Of a stretch of DNA of 64,000 nucleotides, positions 25,542 through 33,460 are shown piece after piece. Position numbers and translations under genes: made by a program. Origin of the DNA: JACVRW01 sp963850205 (GTDB lineage Bacteria > Actinomycetota > Thermoleophilia > Solirubrobacterales > Thermoleophilaceae). The notes beneath the pieces were generated by a model, which saw only the letters and a program-made list of their open reading frames with translations, had not been told where the DNA came from and made no database searches. Where the stretch lies: positions 238,005 to 302,004 of the forward strand of contig CAWKKJ010000012.1 of the NCBI GenBank assembly GCA_963850205.1, in the 5' to 3' direction. Numbering within the stretch: position 1 is the stretch's first letter; each line of letters opens with the position of its first letter.

Positions 25542-26451
25542 CGCTGAAGGGGAGCTCCACCACCCGGGCCTCCGAGCCGTCCACCAGCACGGTGTCGCCC
25601 GGCGTGGCCTCGCGGCGCACGAGCGCGAGCGCTATCGGGCCGAAGCGCGGGGAGCTGCAGACCGACCCAAGCCGGCCGACGACCCGCTCGCCCAGCAGGA
25701 TCTCGCTTCCGCGCTGTGCGGGCGCGGACAGGCGAAGGCCGCGCAGATGGCGGTTGGGCTTGCCCCGGTAGTGCAGCCGCGCGACGGTCTCCTGGCCCAC
25801 ATAGCAGCCCTTGGTGAAGCTCACCGCGCGCGCGTTGATGCCCGCCTCCTGAGGCATCGTCTCGGCGTCCATGTCGTACCCGAGCCGGGGCCGCCCGGAC
25901 TCGATCCGCAGGCACTCCACGGCCTCCTCGGACACCGGCTCGACGCCCAGGTGCTCCCGCCACTCCTCGACCGCAGCGTTCGAGCACAGGAGGTCGACGC
26001 CATGTGCGGTCCGCACCAGCAGCCCCCGGCCGGTGTCGACGAAGGAATGCTCGGCGGCGGGCGGCGACTCGTCCACCAACCCGTCCACCGCGGGGCCGAT
26101 CAGCGACAGCAGCGCGTGGTCCTCGGTGAGGTCGTCCCACTGCACGTCGCGGCCCAGGGTGTAGGTGGTGAGCATGTGGCGCAGCACCGCGTGTCCGATG
26201 GCCTCGGTGTCGAGCCAGAAGAAGTCCTCGCCGCGCAGGATGCGCAGGTCGGTGCGCAGCTTGCCCTTGACGGTGAGCACGGTGGCGTAGCAGCCGCTGC
26301 CGGGGGCGAGCGCCTCGACGTCGTTGGATACCTGCCCTTGGAGGAAGTCGGCGGCCTCGGCGCCGCGCATCACGAACTTGGCGCGCTCGGAGCGGTCCAG
26401 AAGCCCGGCGGCCTCGGTCAGCAGGGCGTATTCGTCGGTGGCCACGGCCAT
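25534..26451 (-). CDS. ygfZ: YgfZ/GcvT folate-binding protein
   Basis: 305-residue tetrahydrofolate-dependent iron-sulfur-cluster maintenance protein. The diagnostic K-G-C-Y-x-G-Q-E motif is present (TKGCYVGQETVARLHYRG), with the GcvT-like N-terminal FLQGQVSNDV segment. The ATG at 26451 (MAVATDE) is preferred over 26469 because TAGCAT ends 7 bases before it. YgfZ repairs Fe-S enzymes such as radical-SAM proteins; the window also encodes FbiC, a double radical-SAM enzyme. Confidence 0.9.
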   Translation of the reverse strand: MAVATDEYALLTEAAGLLDRSERAKFVMRGAEAADFLQGQVSNDVEALAPGSGCYATVLTVKGKLRTDLRILRGEDFFWLDTEAIGHAVLRHMLTTYTLGRDVQWDDLTEDHALLSLIGPAVDGLVDESPPAAEHSFVDTGRGLLVRTAHGVDLLCSNAAVEEWREHLGVEPVSEEAVECLRIESGRPRLGYDMDAETMPQEAGINARAVSFTKGCYVGQETVARLHYRGKPNRHLRGLRLSAPAQRGSEILLGERVVGRLGSVCSSPRFGPIALALVRREATPGDTVLVDGSEARVVELPFSGD

Positions 26452-26458
26452 GGTGCCA

Positions 26459-26464
26459 ATGCTA
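26459..26464 (-). promoter_or_regulatory. -10 box (TAGCAT) of ygfZ
   Basis: TAGCAT on the minus strand, 7 bases before the ATG at 26451; this decides the ygfZ start. Confidence 0.45.
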
Positions 26465-26486
26465 CGCACGCGCCCCGCCGGCCGTC

Positions 26487-26515
26487 TTAGGGAGTGCTAA
26501 ATTAGGCACGACTAA
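26487..26515. promoter_or_regulatory. Tandem TTAG-N6-CTAA palindromes, probable DtxR/MntR operator
   Basis: Two 14-bp inverted repeats, TTAGGGAGTGCTAA (26487-26500) and TTAGGCACGACTAA (26502-26515), are separated by one base. Their half-site resembles the TTAGG/CCTAA arms bound by DtxR/IdeR/MntR repressors. The second palindrome overlaps the putative -10 box at 26513-26518, the position expected for repression. The operon they precede ends with a DtxR-family gene. Confidence 0.65.
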
Positions 26516-26518
26516 ACT
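26513..26518 (+). promoter_or_regulatory. -10 box (TAAACT) of the multicopper oxidase operon
   Basis: TAAACT ends 9 bases before the ATG at 26528 and is partly buried in the second operator palindrome. Confidence 0.45.
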
Positions 26519-26527
26519 CGGGATCAG

Positions 26528-27577
26528 ATGGCACGAATGTCAGAGATATGGGAGAACAAAGTCTCCCGGCGCAAGCTCATCGGCGGGGCCGCGGCCACCG
26601 GCGCGGCGCTGCCGATCCTCCACGAGGTGGTTCCCCACCAGCGGCTCCACGGCTCCGACGCGTCGGCAGCCGAGCACCACAACGCGGTCGCCCGGGCCAC
26701 CCACAGCGGCTCGGCCCACCTGGGGACCGTCGGCGGCGTGGACCCGCGCGTCAACGGCTTCGATCCCCAGGAGCTCCTGCGCGACTTCGACGAGGGCACG
26801 GTCCGGGGTGGCGTGCGCGAGTGGGAGCTGCTGGCCCAGGACAAGGAGATCGAGGTGGCCCCGGGGGTCAAGTACCCCGCCTGGACCTACAACGGCCGGG
26901 TTCCGGGCCCGACGCTACGGGCCCGCGAGGGCGAGAGCCTGCGGGTGCGTTTCGTCAACGGCTCCAGCCACCCGCACACCATCCACTTCCACGGCGTCCA
27001 CCGGGCGGCGGTCGACGGCGTGCCCGGCATCGGCGCCGGCAACATCGCGCCGGGCGAGTCGACCGTCTACGAGTTCGACGCCACCCCGTTCGGCCTGCAC
27101 CTCTACCACTGCCACTCCACCCCCCTCGCCGACCACATCGCCAAGGGCCTCTACGGCGCCTTTGTGATCGACCCCAAGGCGGGCCGCCCGGCGGCGGACG
27201 AGATGGTGATGGTGATGAACGGCTTCGACACCAACTTCGACCGCTCCAACGAGATCTACGCCGTCAACACGGTGGCCTTCGAGTACATGAACAAGCCGGT
27301 CCGGGTCAAGCGCGGCGAGTTGGTCCGGATCTACCTGGTGAACATCCTCGAGTTCGACTTCGTCAACTCGTTCCACATCCACGCGAACTTCTTCGACTAC
27401 TACCCCACCGGCACGCGGCTCGAGCCGCGCGACTTCACCGACACCGTCGTCCAGGGCCAGGGCGAGCGCGGGATCCTGGAGCTGCGCTTCCCCTACACCG
27501 GGAAGTACATGTTCCACGCGCACGTGAGCGAGTTCGCCGAGTTCGGATGGATGGGGTTCTTCGAGGTCACCGAATGA
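26528..27577 (+). CDS. Two-domain multicopper oxidase, Tat-exported
   Basis: 349 residues. A twin-arginine signal (SRRKLIGG plus a hydrophobic run, about 13-30) predicts folded export. Two cupredoxin domains carry the copper ligands: HTIHFHGVH (150-158), HLYHCHS...H (191-203) with Leu208 at the axial position, FHIH (282-285) and FHAH (329-332). The type-1 Cys195 is in domain 1 while domain 2 has Ala331 at the equivalent spot, so the type-1 site is in domain 1 and the trinuclear site uses HxH pairs from both. It likely oxidises a metal ion or phenol with O2. First gene of a metal operon. Confidence 0.87.
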   Translation: MARMSEIWENKVSRRKLIGGAAATGAALPILHEVVPHQRLHGSDASAAEHHNAVARATHSGSAHLGTVGGVDPRVNGFDPQELLRDFDEGTVRGGVREWELLAQDKEIEVAPGVKYPAWTYNGRVPGPTLRAREGESLRVRFVNGSSHPHTIHFHGVHRAAVDGVPGIGAGNIAPGESTVYEFDATPFGLHLYHCHSTPLADHIAKGLYGAFVIDPKAGRPAADEMVMVMNGFDTNFDRSNEIYAVNTVAFEYMNKPVRVKRGELVRIYLVNILEFDFVNSFHIHANFFDYYPTGTRLEPRDFTDTVVQGQGERGILELRFPYTGKYMFHAHVSEFAEFGWMGFFEVTE

Positions 27578-27627
27578 CGCGGATGACCCGCGCCCTCGGA
27601 GACCTCGAATTCGAGGTGGTCGACTAG
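27574..27627 (+). CDS. 17-residue ORF bridging the oxidase and transporter genes
   Basis: ATG overlaps the oxidase stop (ATGA) and its TAG ends 2 bases before the GTG of the ZIP gene. The peptide MTRMTRALGDLEFEVVD is acidic at its end and has no hydrophobic segment. It may serve only to carry ribosomes to the next start, or be a small metal-binding peptide; coding status is not proven. Confidence 0.35.
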   Translation: MTRMTRALGDLEFEVVD

Positions 27628-27629
27628 CC

Positions 27630-28859
27630 GTGGAAGCCGGCTCCGCCACCGCTCCCCGCAGCGCTCGCCGGCCGGCCTGGCTCGCCGGGGTCGCGCCCCT
27701 CGTGATCCTCGCGGTGGCCATCGGGCTGTTCGTCGCCCTCGACGCGCCCGGCCTCGACCGCATCGGCGTGCCCGTGGAGGAGCTGACGGTCGAGCGGACC
27801 GTCCTGGAGCCGGGCCAGATCCAGCTGCACGTGCGAAACGACGGCGCCGACCCGGTGGAGGTGCGGCAGGTCATCGTCAACGACGGCTTCGCCGACTTCA
27901 CCCAGACCGACGCGGACCTGGGGCGGCTGGCGGGCGGCGAGATCGACGTGCAGTACCCGTGGATCGAGGGCCAGGCCTACGAGATCGCGCTGCTCACGGC
28001 CACCGGGGCGACCATCGACCACACGATCGAGGCCGCCGTGGAGACCCCGGACGCCGATCTGGGGTTCTACGGGCTCATGGCGCTGATCGGCCTGTACGTC
28101 GGGGTGATCCCCGTGGCCATCGGGATGCTGTGGCTGCCCTGGCTGCGCGGGGTCGACGTCCGCTGGATGCGCTTCCTGCTGGCCTTCACGATCGGCCTGC
28201 TGGCCTTCCTCGGGATCGACGCCCTGCTGGAGGGCACCGAGCTGGCCGGCACCGGGCCGGAGTCGCTCGGCGGCGCCGCGCTCGTCTGGCTGGGGGCGGC
28301 CGCGGCCTACCTGGCGCTGGCCGGGGTCGACGCCTGGCTCTCCGGCCGGCGGGGCCGTTTGGGTGAGGAGGCCGAGGAGGCGGGGGAGGGAAAGAGCTCG
28401 CTGGGCCTGGGCTACCGGGCCGCCTTCCTGGTGGCGCTCGGAATCGGCCTGCACAACCTGGGCGAGGGCCTCGCCATCGGCTCCGCCTACGCCGTCGGCG
28501 CGCTCGCTCTGGGAGCCACCCTGGTGGTCGGCTTCGCCCTGCACAACACCACCGAGGGCCTCGCCATCGTCGCGCCCGTGGCCCGCGAGGGCGGCGCGAG
28601 GCTGCGGCGGCTGATGCTGCTCGGCCTGCTCGCGGGGGCCCCCGCCGTGCTGGGCGCCTGGATCGGCGCCTCCGCCTTCGACCCCAGCCTCGCGGCGCTC
28701 ATGTTCGGCGTGGGGGCGGGGGCGATCGCCCGGGTGATCGTCCAGATCGCCCCGGCGGTCAAGGACGAGGCGGGGCGGCTGCTGCACCCGCTGGCCGCCG
28801 TGGGCCTGCTCTCCGGGCTGGTCGTGATGTACGTCACCGGGCTGCTGGTGAGCGTCTGA
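27630..28859 (+). CDS. ZIP-family divalent metal transporter with extra N-terminal domain
   Basis: 409 residues. The C-terminal two-thirds hold the ZIP core with paired metal-site motifs HNLGEG (275-280) and HNTTEG (305-310) in adjacent helices. The cytoplasmic loop between TM3 and TM4 is Glu-rich. Unusually, the N-terminus has one TM helix (about 18-38) followed by a roughly 95-residue beta-rich extracytoplasmic domain (VERTVLEPGQIQLHVRNDG...) before the core. Transports Zn, Fe or Mn. Its stop overlaps the regulator start (TGATG). Confidence 0.87.
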   Translation: MEAGSATAPRSARRPAWLAGVAPLVILAVAIGLFVALDAPGLDRIGVPVEELTVERTVLEPGQIQLHVRNDGADPVEVRQVIVNDGFADFTQTDADLGRLAGGEIDVQYPWIEGQAYEIALLTATGATIDHTIEAAVETPDADLGFYGLMALIGLYVGVIPVAIGMLWLPWLRGVDVRWMRFLLAFTIGLLAFLGIDALLEGTELAGTGPESLGGAALVWLGAAAAYLALAGVDAWLSGRRGRLGEEAEEAGEGKSSLGLGYRAAFLVALGIGLHNLGEGLAIGSAYAVGALALGATLVVGFALHNTTEGLAIVAPVAREGGARLRRLMLLGLLAGAPAVLGAWIGASAFDPSLAALMFGVGAGAIARVIVQIAPAVKDEAGRLLHPLAAVGLLSGLVVMYVTGLLVSV

Positions 28860-29539
28860 TGGCCACCCGCAGCGCCAGCCCGCTGGTCTCCGACGCGGTG
28901 CAGGACTACGCCAAGGCGATCTGGTCGCTCTCCCAGCGCGGGGGCGGGGCGGTGTCGACCTCCGCGATCGCCGAGCGCCTGGACGTATCGCCCGCATCGG
29001 CTTCGGCGATGGTCAAGCGGCTGGAGGCCCTCGGCCTGGCCACCCGTGAGCCCTACCACGGGGTGAAGCTCACCCGCGCCGGGAGCCGGGTCGCGCTGGC
29101 GGTGCTGCGCCACCACCGCCTGCTGGAGCTCTACCTGGCCGAGGCGCTGGGGATGTCGTGGGACCGCGTGCACGAGGAGGCCGAGGTGCTCGAGCACGCG
29201 ATTTCGCCCGAGCTGTCCGAGCTCATCGCGGCCAAGCTCGGCGACCCGACCCACGATCCTCACGGCGATCCGATCCCCACGCGGGAGGGCACGATCGAGG
29301 AGCGGCCCACCGAGTCGCTGGCCGACCTGGATCCCGGCGCCCGGGGGCTGTTCGTGCGCGTATCGGACTCCGATCCGGAGATGCTGCGCTACCTCGCGGA
29401 GCGGGGGATCGCGCCCGGAGACCGCTTCGAGGTGCTCGAGCGCCAGCCGTTCGAGGGCCCGCTCACCATCCGTTTCGGGGACGCAACGCACGTGCTGGGC
29501 GGCGCGCTGACCCGCGCCATGCGGACCGTGTCCGCCTGA
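28859..29539 (+). CDS. DtxR/MntR-family metal-dependent transcriptional regulator
   Basis: 226 residues. An N-terminal winged helix (AIWSLSQ, then STSAIAERLDVSPASASAMVKRLEALGL) precedes a dimerisation/metal-binding domain with HRLLELYL and HEEAEVLEHAISPEL, the H-E-x2-E-x3-E-H pattern of DtxR/MntR. A C-terminal FeoA/SH3-like domain (about 155-226) makes it the long IdeR/MntR type. Start overlaps the ZIP stop. It probably senses Mn(II) or Fe(II) and represses this operon through the TTAG-N6-CTAA sites. Confidence 0.88.
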   Translation: MATRSASPLVSDAVQDYAKAIWSLSQRGGGAVSTSAIAERLDVSPASASAMVKRLEALGLATREPYHGVKLTRAGSRVALAVLRHHRLLELYLAEALGMSWDRVHEEAEVLEHAISPELSELIAAKLGDPTHDPHGDPIPTREGTIEERPTESLADLDPGARGLFVRVSDSDPEMLRYLAERGIAPGDRFEVLERQPFEGPLTIRFGDATHVLGGALTRAMRTVSA

Positions 29540-29542
29540 GGG

Positions 29543-29548
29543 TAGGGT
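29543..29548 (+). promoter_or_regulatory. -10 box (TAGGGT) of the 120-aa gene
   Basis: TAGGGT ends 9 bases before the ATG at 29558, so the gene probably has its own promoter directly after the metal operon. Confidence 0.4.
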
Positions 29549-29557
29549 TGTCGATCC

Positions 29558-29920
29558 ATGGCGCTCGCCGACGAATTCCAGGCGGTGGTCGACTTACTGC
29601 CGCCCGACTGGACCCAGCTGGAGCTCGACCTGCGGATCTTCGACGAGACCCGCTACGTCGACGCCGCGGCCCTGCTCGTGCAGATCAACGCCATGCCCTA
29701 CTCGAAGGCCGACTGGCACTGGCGACTGCGGGTGGCCCGCGAGTTCGGCCACGCGGCGTCCGCCGAGACCACCCACGGGACGCTGGCCGTGCTGGACGCC
29801 GAGGGGATGGAGGGCGAGCTGGCGGTGCGGGAGGCGCGCTCGGGCCGGGTCGAGGTCACACAGATGTGGGGCAGGCCCGAGTCGGTGCGCCAGGAGTTCC
29901 GCAAGCGCCGGGCTCAGTAG
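29558..29920 (+). CDS. Conserved hypothetical protein (120 aa)
   Basis: No family recognised. A soluble alpha/beta protein with tryptophan-rich centre (DWHWRLRV) and no signal or membrane segment; a strand-rich N-terminal half (WTQLELDLRIF) precedes a helical end with RQEFRKRRAQ. It has its own upstream box and precedes the receiver-like gene by 7 bp, so the two are likely co-transcribed. Confidence 0.6.
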   Translation: MALADEFQAVVDLLPPDWTQLELDLRIFDETRYVDAAALLVQINAMPYSKADWHWRLRVAREFGHAASAETTHGTLAVLDAEGMEGELAVREARSGRVEVTQMWGRPESVRQEFRKRRAQ

Positions 29921-29927
29921 GCGCCCG

Positions 29928-30242
29928 GTGGCCCGCGTTGCGCTCTTGTGCCCCGACCTGCTGTTCGGGTCGAAGCTGCAGGGGGCGCTCACGGCCGCCG
30001 GGCACGAGGTGCTGCCGCCGGACGCCCAGGCGGACCTCCTGGTGGTGGACCTGACCAGCGATTCGGAGGAGCGCATCGCCGCCAGCGCCGGCGCTGCGGT
30101 GCCCCGGCTGGGCTTCTACGCCCACGTGGAGCAGGACGTGCGCCGGCGGGCCGAGGAGGCGGGCTTCGACCGAGTGGTGCCGCGCTCGCGCATGGCGCGT
30201 GAGCCGGCGGTGCTGGTGGAGGCGTTGCTGGACGACCGCTAG
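29928..30242 (+). CDS. Receiver-like (pseudo-receiver) domain protein
   Basis: 104 residues, GTG start. The beta-alpha pattern RVALLCPDLLFGSKLQGAL, DLLVVDLTS, RLGFYAHVEQD, GFDRVVPRS follows a CheY fold, with Asp in the third strand position but Arg/Pro-Arg where the conserved lysine is expected. Phosphorylation is therefore uncertain. Stand-alone with no kinase nearby. It overlaps the convergent lipoprotein gene by 4 bp. Confidence 0.6.
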   Translation: MARVALLCPDLLFGSKLQGALTAAGHEVLPPDAQADLLVVDLTSDSEERIAASAGAAVPRLGFYAHVEQDVRRRAEEAGFDRVVPRSRMAREPAVLVEALLDDR

Positions 30243-31168
30243 GGCGGGAAGCGGTAGAAGAGCTCGCCGACGTCCGGGCGCCGCTGGAGGATGCCGAAGC
30301 GCTCGTCGAAGCGGGCCCAGCCCTCGAGCTCGTCTCGGTCGAGCCGGAGCGGCGGCCGCAGGGCCGGGGCGATGGCCTCGAGCTGAGCCCGCACCAGGGG
30401 CTCGTCGGCCCCCGAGGCCTCCACGAGCTCCTCCACGGTCGCCCGGCGATCGGCCAGCGCTGCTCGCGTTCCCGCTCGCAGCAGGGCCAGCAGCTCGGAA
30501 AGCTCGGTGCCGATTCGGGTGAGGTTCTTCCGTTCGGTCACCAGCACCAGCTCCGGGTAGCGAGGCGCCCCGTAGCTATCCACCCGGAACTCGCGCGTAC
30601 GCACTCCGCGGCGGCGGAGGGCCACCCCTTCGACGTTCCAGAACGACACGACCGCGTCCACGCGGCCGGCGATCAGGCTCGGCACGGCGGAGAAGCCGAT
30701 CGTTACGCGCTGCACGCGGCCGGGATCGCCACCATCGCTCCGCACCACCGAGCGCAGCACCGCGTCATCGGAGGGCAGGCCGGTAACGCCCACGCGGCGG
30801 CCCTCGAGGTCGCGGGGCCGCTCGATGCCGGGACGGGCAATAACCGCCGCAAGCGGCCGCTGCACCAGCGCTCCGATTGCCACCACGTCGCTGCCGCGCT
30901 CGCGGGCCAGGCCGAGGTCGTGTATGTCCATCACAGCCACGTCTGCCCGACCCGCCGTCAGCAGCTTGAGCGAGTCGGTCGATGACGACGGCACACGTAC
31001 CTGGAGATCCAGCAGGAAGTCGGCGTCCCTGCGCTGGGCGGCGTATATCCCCGCGTGCGCAGGATTGGGCTGGAAGTCGAGGGCCACCGTCACCCTCACC
31101 TCGGGCACGTCGTCCAAGCAGCCCACCAGGCCGGTGCAGGCAAGCAGCAGGCAGAGAAGCCGGCGCAC
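30239..31168 (-). CDS. ABC transporter substrate-binding lipoprotein, NMT1/THI5-like
   Basis: 309 residues. Signal peptide with lipobox LVGC (Cys about 17). The domain begins ALDFQPNPAHAGIYAAQ, the hallmark of THI5/NMT1-like pyrimidine-precursor (HMP/formylaminopyrimidine) binding proteins, followed by DVAVMDIHDL and GVTGLPSDDAVL. It is expected at the outer membrane face delivering a thiamine precursor or related ligand. No permease or ATPase gene is adjacent, so its transporter partner lies elsewhere. GTG start at 31168 follows TACGCT by 6 bases. Confidence 0.78.
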   Translation of the reverse strand: MRRLLCLLLACTGLVGCLDDVPEVRVTVALDFQPNPAHAGIYAAQRRDADFLLDLQVRVPSSSTDSLKLLTAGRADVAVMDIHDLGLARERGSDVVAIGALVQRPLAAVIARPGIERPRDLEGRRVGVTGLPSDDAVLRSVVRSDGGDPGRVQRVTIGFSAVPSLIAGRVDAVVSFWNVEGVALRRRGVRTREFRVDSYGAPRYPELVLVTERKNLTRIGTELSELLALLRAGTRAALADRRATVEELVEASGADEPLVRAQLEAIAPALRPPLRLDRDELEGWARFDERFGILQRRPDVGELFYRFPP

Positions 31169-31174
31169 GGACGA

Positions 31175-31180
31175 AGCGTA
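31175..31180 (-). promoter_or_regulatory. -10 box (TACGCT) of the NMT1-like gene
   Basis: TACGCT on the minus strand ends 6 bases before the GTG at 31168. Confidence 0.4.
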
Positions 31181-31192
31181 GGCGCGGGCGCC

Positions 31193-31198
31193 TAGACT
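31193..31198 (+). promoter_or_regulatory. -10 box (TAGACT) of fbiC
   Basis: TAGACT ends 8 bases before the fbiC ATG at 31207. Confidence 0.45.
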
Positions 31199-31206
31199 CC
31201 GACGGG

Positions 31207-33393
31207 ATGCGGCGGGTCACGTTTTCGCGGAACTTCACGCTCTCCCTGTCGCGGACCTGCCGGTGCTACTGCAAGTACTGCGCGTTCGCGACGCACCGGC
31301 CGCACCTGTACGCGCCGGACGAGGTGGAGTCCCTGCTGGACGACGCCGCCCGTCGCGGCGCCAAGGAGCTGCTGGTGCTGACCGGTGAGAAGCCGGAGGT
31401 CAACCCCGAGGTGGCGTCGCGGCTGGCCGGCTACGGCCACGAGGACTTCATCTCGTATGTGGCCTGGGCCTGCGAGCGGGCGCTGGAGCGGGGGATGTTG
31501 CCGCACACCAACGTGGGGGTGTGCACGCGCGACGAGTTGGCCCGGCTGCGTGAGGTCACCGCCTCGCAGGGGCTGATGCTGGAGTCGGTGCGCGGCGATC
31601 TGGTGGTCCATCAGGGCTCGCCGACCAAGCACCCGGAGGTGCGGCTGGAGACGATCAGGGCCGCCGGGGAGCTCTCCATCCCGTTCACCAGCGGGATCCT
31701 GGTGGGGATCGGCGAGACGCCCGAGGACCGCGTGGCCGCGCTGGAGGCCCTGGCCGAGGTGCAGGCCGAGCACGGCCACCTGCAGGAGCTGATCCTGCAG
31801 AACTTCGTGCCCCACCAGCGTTACTACGGCGCGGAGCCGGCGGCGATCGCCGACGAGGCCCAGCGCGGCGAACGCCCGGCGGCCGGCGAGCTTCCGCTGC
31901 CGGGCTGGGCCACGCCGATCAGCCTCGAGGACATGCGCGTGCTGGTGCGGGAGTGCCGGCGGCTGCTGCCCGGGGTGGGGGTCCAGATCCCGCCCAACCT
32001 GTCCGACTGGTGGCTGCCGCTGGTGGACGAGGGCGCCACCGACCTGGGCGGGCTGTCGGCCAACGGCGACCATATCTCGCCCGAGCATCCCTTCCCGTCG
32101 GTGCACCGGATGCGCAAGCAGCTGGCCCCAGCCGGATACGCGCTCACCGAGCGGCTGTGCGTGTACCCGCAGTACATGGACGCCGGCTGGCTGGAGCAGG
32201 GCGTGCTCGACGTGATCAAGCTGAAGTACTGGAGCTTCATCCCTCGCCGCGGCTCAGGCCGGCGCGAGGAGCGGCCCCGGCGCCCGGAGCTGGTCCCGGG
32301 GGCGATCGCGCGCGCTCGCGATGGCGCGCCGCTCAGCTCGGAGGAGCTCACCGCGCTGTTCAGTGAGACCCGGCCGGAGGCGATCGAGGACATGCGCCAG
32401 GCGGCCGACGAGCTGCGGCGCGAGCTGGCCGGGGAGCGGGTGACGTTCGTGGTCAACCGCAACATCAACGTCTCGAACGTGTGCGTGGTGGGCTGCGCCT
32501 TCTGCGGCTTCGGCCAGGGCAAGCGCTCCCCCGACGCGTACGAGCACTCCAAGGAGGAGTTCCGCCGCCGGGTCGCCGAGGCGGTGGCGTTCGGGGCCAC
32601 CGAGATCTGCATGCAGTCGGGCATCCACCCCGACTGGAGCATCGCCGACTACGAGAAGTGGCTGCGCGTGGCCAAGGAGGCCGCGCCGGACATCCATCTG
32701 CACGCCTACTCGCCGATGGAGATCGACGCCATGGCCGGCGACCTGCCGCTGGACGAGGTCTTCGCCCGGCTCAAGGCCGCCGGGCTCGGCTCCACCCCGG
32801 GCACCGCCGCCGAGGTGCTCCACGACGGGGTGCGGGAGCGGATCTCGCCGAACAAGCTGCCCGTGGCTCGCTGGGTGGAGATCGTCGAGGCCGCTCACGC
32901 GGCCGGTGTGCGCTCCACGGTCACGGTGATGTTCGGCCACGTTGAGGAGCCGTGGGAGCTCGCCGAGCACATGCGGGTGGTGAGGGAGCTGCAGGAGCGC
33001 ACCGGCGGCTTCACCGAGTTCGTGCCGCTGTCGTTCATCCCCTTCCACACCCTGCTGGGGCGCACCCACGGCATCGAGGAGATCTCGCGCGAGGAGAACC
33101 TCAAGCACACCGCCGTCTTCCGGCTGGCGCTCGGCCGCAGCATCCCCAACCTGCAGGCCAGCTGGGTCAAGATGGGCCTCGACGCGGCCACCGAGGCGCT
33201 CGACTGGGGGGTCAACGACCTGGGCGGCACCCTGATGGAGGAGAGCATCAGCCGGCTGGCCGGCTCCTACCACGGGGTGCGGCTCGAGCCCGGCGACCTG
33301 GTGGGCGCCGCCCACGCCGCCGGCCGGCCCGCCGCCGAGCGCGACACCCTGTACGGCATCCGGCGCCGCTACGACCTCCCGCTGGCCGCGTAG
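31207..33393 (+). CDS. fbiC: FbiC: F0 (deazaflavin) synthase, fused CofG-CofH
   Basis: 728-residue double radical-SAM enzyme making the 8-hydroxy-5-deazaflavin chromophore of F420 from tyrosine and the riboflavin-pathway diaminouracil. The CofG half has its [4Fe-4S] motif at Cys18, Cys22 and Cys25 (CYCKYC). The CofH half has Cys426, Cys430 and Cys433 (CVVGCAFC). Fusion is the actinobacterial form. The ATG at 31207 is fixed by the TAGACT box. The rest of the F420 pathway lies 1.2 kb downstream on the other strand. Confidence 0.95.
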   Translation: MRRVTFSRNFTLSLSRTCRCYCKYCAFATHRPHLYAPDEVESLLDDAARRGAKELLVLTGEKPEVNPEVASRLAGYGHEDFISYVAWACERALERGMLPHTNVGVCTRDELARLREVTASQGLMLESVRGDLVVHQGSPTKHPEVRLETIRAAGELSIPFTSGILVGIGETPEDRVAALEALAEVQAEHGHLQELILQNFVPHQRYYGAEPAAIADEAQRGERPAAGELPLPGWATPISLEDMRVLVRECRRLLPGVGVQIPPNLSDWWLPLVDEGATDLGGLSANGDHISPEHPFPSVHRMRKQLAPAGYALTERLCVYPQYMDAGWLEQGVLDVIKLKYWSFIPRRGSGRREERPRRPELVPGAIARARDGAPLSSEELTALFSETRPEAIEDMRQAADELRRELAGERVTFVVNRNINVSNVCVVGCAFCGFGQGKRSPDAYEHSKEEFRRRVAEAVAFGATEICMQSGIHPDWSIADYEKWLRVAKEAAPDIHLHAYSPMEIDAMAGDLPLDEVFARLKAAGLGSTPGTAAEVLHDGVRERISPNKLPVARWVEIVEAAHAAGVRSTVTVMFGHVEEPWELAEHMRVVRELQERTGGFTEFVPLSFIPFHTLLGRTHGIEEISREENLKHTAVFRLALGRSIPNLQASWVKMGLDAATEALDWGVNDLGGTLMEESISRLAGSYHGVRLEPGDLVGAAHAAGRPAAERDTLYGIRRRYDLPLAA

Positions 33394-33460
33394 CAACCCG
33401 GTCACAGCGATTTCGCACGATCTTCACGCCGGGGACGCCGACGGGGGGCACGCTGACCCC

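Noticed and set aside
26491..26500. GGAGTGCTAA as half of a CIRCE/HrcA element.
   Set aside because: The matching left half TTAGCACTC at 9-base spacing is absent, and the sequence is better explained by the TTAG-N6-CTAA palindromes.
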